In this document: positions 61,242-64,000 of the stretch, piece after piece
Layout: each line of letters opens with the position of its first letter
How positions within the stretch are numbered: position 1 is the first letter of the stretch
DNA from: Chania multitudinisentens RB-25
GTDB lineage: Bacteria; Pseudomonadota; Gammaproteobacteria; Enterobacterales; Enterobacteriaceae
Length of the DNA stretch: 64,000 bases
Reading direction: 5' to 3'
NCBI RefSeq assembly: GCF_000520015.2
Contig: NZ_CP007044.2
Location: 4,774,001-4,838,000, forward strand
Made by a program: the position numbers and the translations under genes
Notes under the pieces: model-generated
Told to the model about the DNA's origin: nothing
Databases searched by the model: none
The model's input: the letters and a program-made list of their open reading frames with translations, nothing else

Positions 61242-63953
61242 ATGTCCCAGATTACCGTACTAGCATTGCAGGGGCTTTCCTGCATGAACTGTGCGCAGCG
61301 GGTGAAAAAAGCCCTGGAAAGCCGCCACGATGTCGAACAGGCAGAAGTCAACGTTCGCTATGCCAAAGTGACCGGCGCAGCACCCGCAGCAGTATTGATT
61401 GACAGCGTTACCGCGGCAGGCTATCAGGCCGAAGTCGCCACCCAGGCCGATATCAAGCTACAGCTTGCTGGCCTTTCCTGTATGCATTGCGTAGGCAATG
61501 TTCGTAAAGCGCTGGAAGCGGTGCCGGGAGTGATCGCTACCGAAGTCAGCCTCGAACTGGCCAACGTTTACGGCGATGCCGCCGCAGCCCCCTTGATCGC
61601 CGCAATAGAAGCCGCTGGTTATCATGCCAACCTTGTTGGAGCTGCCGACCACCCAAAAACTGAGCCGCTGATTGCATCAGCCCCTACTTCGCCGGAAACT
61701 CAGGCAGCGGCCCTTTCCTCCCTTCCGGCAGCCGATGACGACAGCGTACAGCTATTGCTCAGTGGCATGAGCTGCGCCAGCTGCGTCAGCAAAGTCCAAC
61801 ATGCGCTGCAAAACGTTCCTGGTGTCAAACAGGCACGCGTCAATCTGGCTGAACGCAGCGCACTGGTCAGCGGCAGCGCAGCACCTCAGGCGCTGATCGC
61901 CGCAGTAGAAAAAGCCGGGTATGGCGCGGAAATGATTCAGGATGAAACCGAACGCCGCGCGCGTCAGCAGCAAACCGCTCAAACCAATATGAAGCGTTAT
62001 CGCTGGCAGGCGGCCATGGGACTGGCCTTAGGTATTCCAATGATGGCTTGGGGTATTTTTGGCGGCAGTATGTCATTGACGCCAGAAACCCAGCGGCCGT
62101 GGCTACTGGTCGGCATCATTACCCTGGCAGTGATGATATTGGCCGGGGGGCACTTCTACCGCAATGCCTGGCGCGCATTGATGAACGGCAGCGCCACCAT
62201 GGATACACTGGTGGCGCTGGGTACAGGTGCAGCCTGGTTGTATTCCATCAGCGTCAATCTCTGGCCAGATTTTTTCCCTATGGAAGCACAACATCTGTAC
62301 TACGAAGCCAGTGCAATGATCATCGGTTTGATTAATCTGGGCCATGCCATTGAACAGCGTGCGCGGCAGCGTTCGTCCCAGGCGCTGGAACGGCTGCTCG
62401 ATCTAACGCCGCCCACCGCCAGGCTGGTAACGGAAAACGGTGAACAGAATATCCCTCTGGCCGAAGTGCAACTGGGGATGATATTGCGCCTGACCACTGG
62501 CGATCGTGTTCCGGTTGATGGTGAAATCATTCAAGGCGAAGTGTGGATCGATGAAGCCATGCTGACCGGCGAAGCAGTGCCGCAGCAGAAAGGGAACGGC
62601 GATAAGGTACATGCCGGTACGGTGGTTGATGACGGTAGCGTTCTGTTTCGTGCGGCGGCTATCGGTAGCCAAACCACGCTGGCGCGCATTATCAAACTGG
62701 TACGCCAGGCGCAGAGCAGCAAGCCGGAAATTGGTCAACTGGCAGACAAAATTTCGGCGGTGTTCGTTCCAGCCGTAGTGGTTATCGCTTTGTTCAGCGG
62801 CGCAATCTGGTACTTTCTTGGCCCACAGCCGCAACTGGTTTATACGCTGGTGATCGCCACCACGGTGCTGATCATTGCCTGCCCTTGTGCGTTAGGCTTG
62901 GCAACGCCCATGTCGATCATCTCTGGTGTTGGCCGAGCGGCAGAGTTTGGGGTCTTGGTGCGCGACGCCGATGCGCTGCAACAGGCCAGCACGCTGGATA
63001 CCTTGGTATTCGATAAAACCGGGACTCTGACGGAAGGTCAACCACGGGTAGTGGAAATCATTACCTTTGACCCGGTGAATGAGCAACAGGCATTACGCTG
63101 GGCTGCTGCCTTGGAACAAGGGGCCAGCCACCCCCTGGCGCGCGCCATCGTTGAACATGCCAATGGGCAAATATTGCCGCAGGTAGAACAGTTTCGCACG
63201 CTGCGCGGTTCTGGCGTCAGCGGTGAAGTAGAAGGCGTGCCATTGCTGCTCGGCAACGCTAAATTGCTGCAAGAAAACCGGGTTACTGTTAGCCACGAAT
63301 TGGATGCACTGGTACAACAACAGGCTGAGCGTGGCATCACTCCCGTGCTGTTGGCCGCCAACGGTGAACCCGTTGCCCTGTTTGCTATTCGCGATCCTTT
63401 GCGTAGCGACAGCGTAAGCGCACTGCAACGCCTGCATCGGCAAGGTTATCAACTGGTGATGCTGACCGGCGATAACCCGATCACCGCGAATGCGATTGCC
63501 AAAGAAGCCGGTATCGACCGGGTGATTGCCGGTGTCTTGCCGGATGGCAAAGCAGAAGCTATCAAGCAGTTGCAGGCACAGGGCCACCGTGTGGCAATGG
63601 TGGGCGATGGTATCAACGACGCGCCCGCGCTGGCGCAAGCCGATGTGGGCATCGCCATGGGCAGCGGCAGCGATATCGCCATTGAAACCGCCGCCATTAC
63701 CCTGATGCGCCACAGCCTGAACGGTGTCGCTGATGCTCTGGCGCTGTCGAAAGCTACGCTGCGGAATATGAAACAGAACCTGTTGGGGGCATTTATCTAT
63801 AATACTCTCGGCATTCCGATTGCTGCCGGTGTGCTGTACCCGCTGACTGGAACCCTGCTTAACCCGGTGGTCGCCGGTGCGGCAATGGCGCTTTCATCCA
63901 TTACCGTGGTCAGTAATGCCAACCGCTTGCTACGCTTTACTCCCAAACAGTAG
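61242..63953 (+). CDS. copA: Cu(I)-exporting P1B-type ATPase
   Basis: 903 residues, longer than E. coli CopA (834) because it has three N-terminal HMA metal-binding domains instead of two: GLSCMNC (about 11-17), GLSCMHC (about 78-84) and GMSCASC (about 173-179). Transport motifs are complete: CPC in IACPCALGLATP, phosphorylation DKTGTLTEG, and GDGINDAPALAQADVGIAMG. Exports Cu+ from cytoplasm to periplasm. A -1 frameshift site after the second HMA domain probably yields a free chaperone. Confidence 0.97.
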   Translation: MSQITVLALQGLSCMNCAQRVKKALESRHDVEQAEVNVRYAKVTGAAPAAVLIDSVTAAGYQAEVATQADIKLQLAGLSCMHCVGNVRKALEAVPGVIATEVSLELANVYGDAAAAPLIAAIEAAGYHANLVGAADHPKTEPLIASAPTSPETQAAALSSLPAADDDSVQLLLSGMSCASCVSKVQHALQNVPGVKQARVNLAERSALVSGSAAPQALIAAVEKAGYGAEMIQDETERRARQQQTAQTNMKRYRWQAAMGLALGIPMMAWGIFGGSMSLTPETQRPWLLVGIITLAVMILAGGHFYRNAWRALMNGSATMDTLVALGTGAAWLYSISVNLWPDFFPMEAQHLYYEASAMIIGLINLGHAIEQRARQRSSQALERLLDLTPPTARLVTENGEQNIPLAEVQLGMILRLTTGDRVPVDGEIIQGEVWIDEAMLTGEAVPQQKGNGDKVHAGTVVDDGSVLFRAAAIGSQTTLARIIKLVRQAQSSKPEIGQLADKISAVFVPAVVVIALFSGAIWYFLGPQPQLVYTLVIATTVLIIACPCALGLATPMSIISGVGRAAEFGVLVRDADALQQASTLDTLVFDKTGTLTEGQPRVVEIITFDPVNEQQALRWAAALEQGASHPLARAIVEHANGQILPQVEQFRTLRGSGVSGEVEGVPLLLGNAKLLQENRVTVSHELDALVQQQAERGITPVLLAANGEPVALFAIRDPLRSDSVSALQRLHRQGYQLVMLTGDNPITANAIAKEAGIDRVIAGVLPDGKAEAIKQLQAQGHRVAMVGDGINDAPALAQADVGIAMGSGSDIAIETAAITLMRHSLNGVADALALSKATLRNMKQNLLGAFIYNTLGIPIAAGVLYPLTGTLLNPVVAGAAMALSSITVVSNANRLLRFTPKQ
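61652..61711 (+). promoter_or_regulatory. Programmed -1 frameshift site for CopA(Z)
   Basis: Slippery heptamer C CCA AAA (61652-61658) at the His-Pro-Lys codons. After a -1 slip the next codons are AAC and TGA, ending a 140-residue product with HMA domains 1 and 2. Five bases later GCCGCTG (61664-61670) can pair with CAGCGGC (61705-61711), a possible stimulatory stem. E. coli copA has a CCCAAAG slip at the same His-Pro-Lys position that makes the CopA(Z) copper chaperone. Confidence 0.7.
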
Positions 63954-63965
63954 GCGCTATACCTA

Positions 63966-63995
63966 AACCGGAACGTTATTGCTCGCGTTCCGGTT
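63966..63995 (+). terminator. Terminator after copA
   Basis: Perfect 10 bp stem AACCGGAACG/CGTTCCGGTT with a 10 nt loop; the window ends five bases later. Confidence 0.7.
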
Positions 63996-64000
63996 ATCAT

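Overview
The window looks like chromosome of a Serratia-type enterobacterium (Yersiniaceae). Its core genes keep the order and near-exact lengths known from E. coli, Yersinia and Serratia: folD-ybcJ, the fuc genes, cysS/ppiB-lpxH-purE-purK, ybbP-ybbA/tesA-ybbO-cnoX-qmcA-ybbJ and cueR/copA. A 65 bp palindromic repeat of the kind common in Serratia sits at 2.0 kb. This assignment comes from reading gene content; no search was run.

Layout. 0-4.8 kb (minus): an intimin/invasin-type inverse autotransporter followed by two secreted Ig-like proteins that share modules with it and with each other (SinH/SinI or ZirT/ZirS-like arrangement). About 5.2 kb: a small RNA candidate carrying the ArcZ core and an intrinsic terminator. 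5.6-13.7 kb: an FAD oxidoreductase, then a five-gene catabolic locus (FucI/AraA-like isomerase, DapA-type lyase, sialidase-like protein, MHS-type MFS transporter, LacI regulator). 13.9-16.3 kb: a lipoprotein exo-polygalacturonase with a KdgR-like operator. 16.7-19.2 kb: two LemA paralogues, a small membrane protein and a GIDE-domain membrane protein. 19.5-24.4 kb: a sugar-acid operon (DapA-type aldolase, ACS-type MFS, altronate dehydratase family) with an IclR regulator. 25.2-32.1 kb: a carboxylate operon (CitMHS transporter, AtuA, AtuA-like small protein, CoA-transferase A/B, thiolase) divergent from a LysR regulator.

32.2-38.3 kb is accessory and decaying. It holds an ankyrin protein and an unknown partner, a CbtA toxin remnant, an orphan CbeA-type antitoxin, a PD-(D/E)XK-type gene broken by an in-frame amber codon, IS remnants, and a tyrosine integrase split by a complete IS3-family element. 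Two near-identical 18 bp sequences, one in the 3' end of tRNA-Arg(TCT) and one at 34.1 kb, bound a 4.1 kb island.

38.6-64 kb is mostly core. Features of note are an operator array and CRP site between fucA and fucP, no fucO, an orphan fimbrial chaperone, and a Tlde1-like T6SS effector with a putative immunity gene sitting between cueR and copA, flanked by a 17 bp repeat of the CueR operator. copA has three HMA domains and appears to keep the -1 frameshift site that makes the CopA(Z) chaperone.
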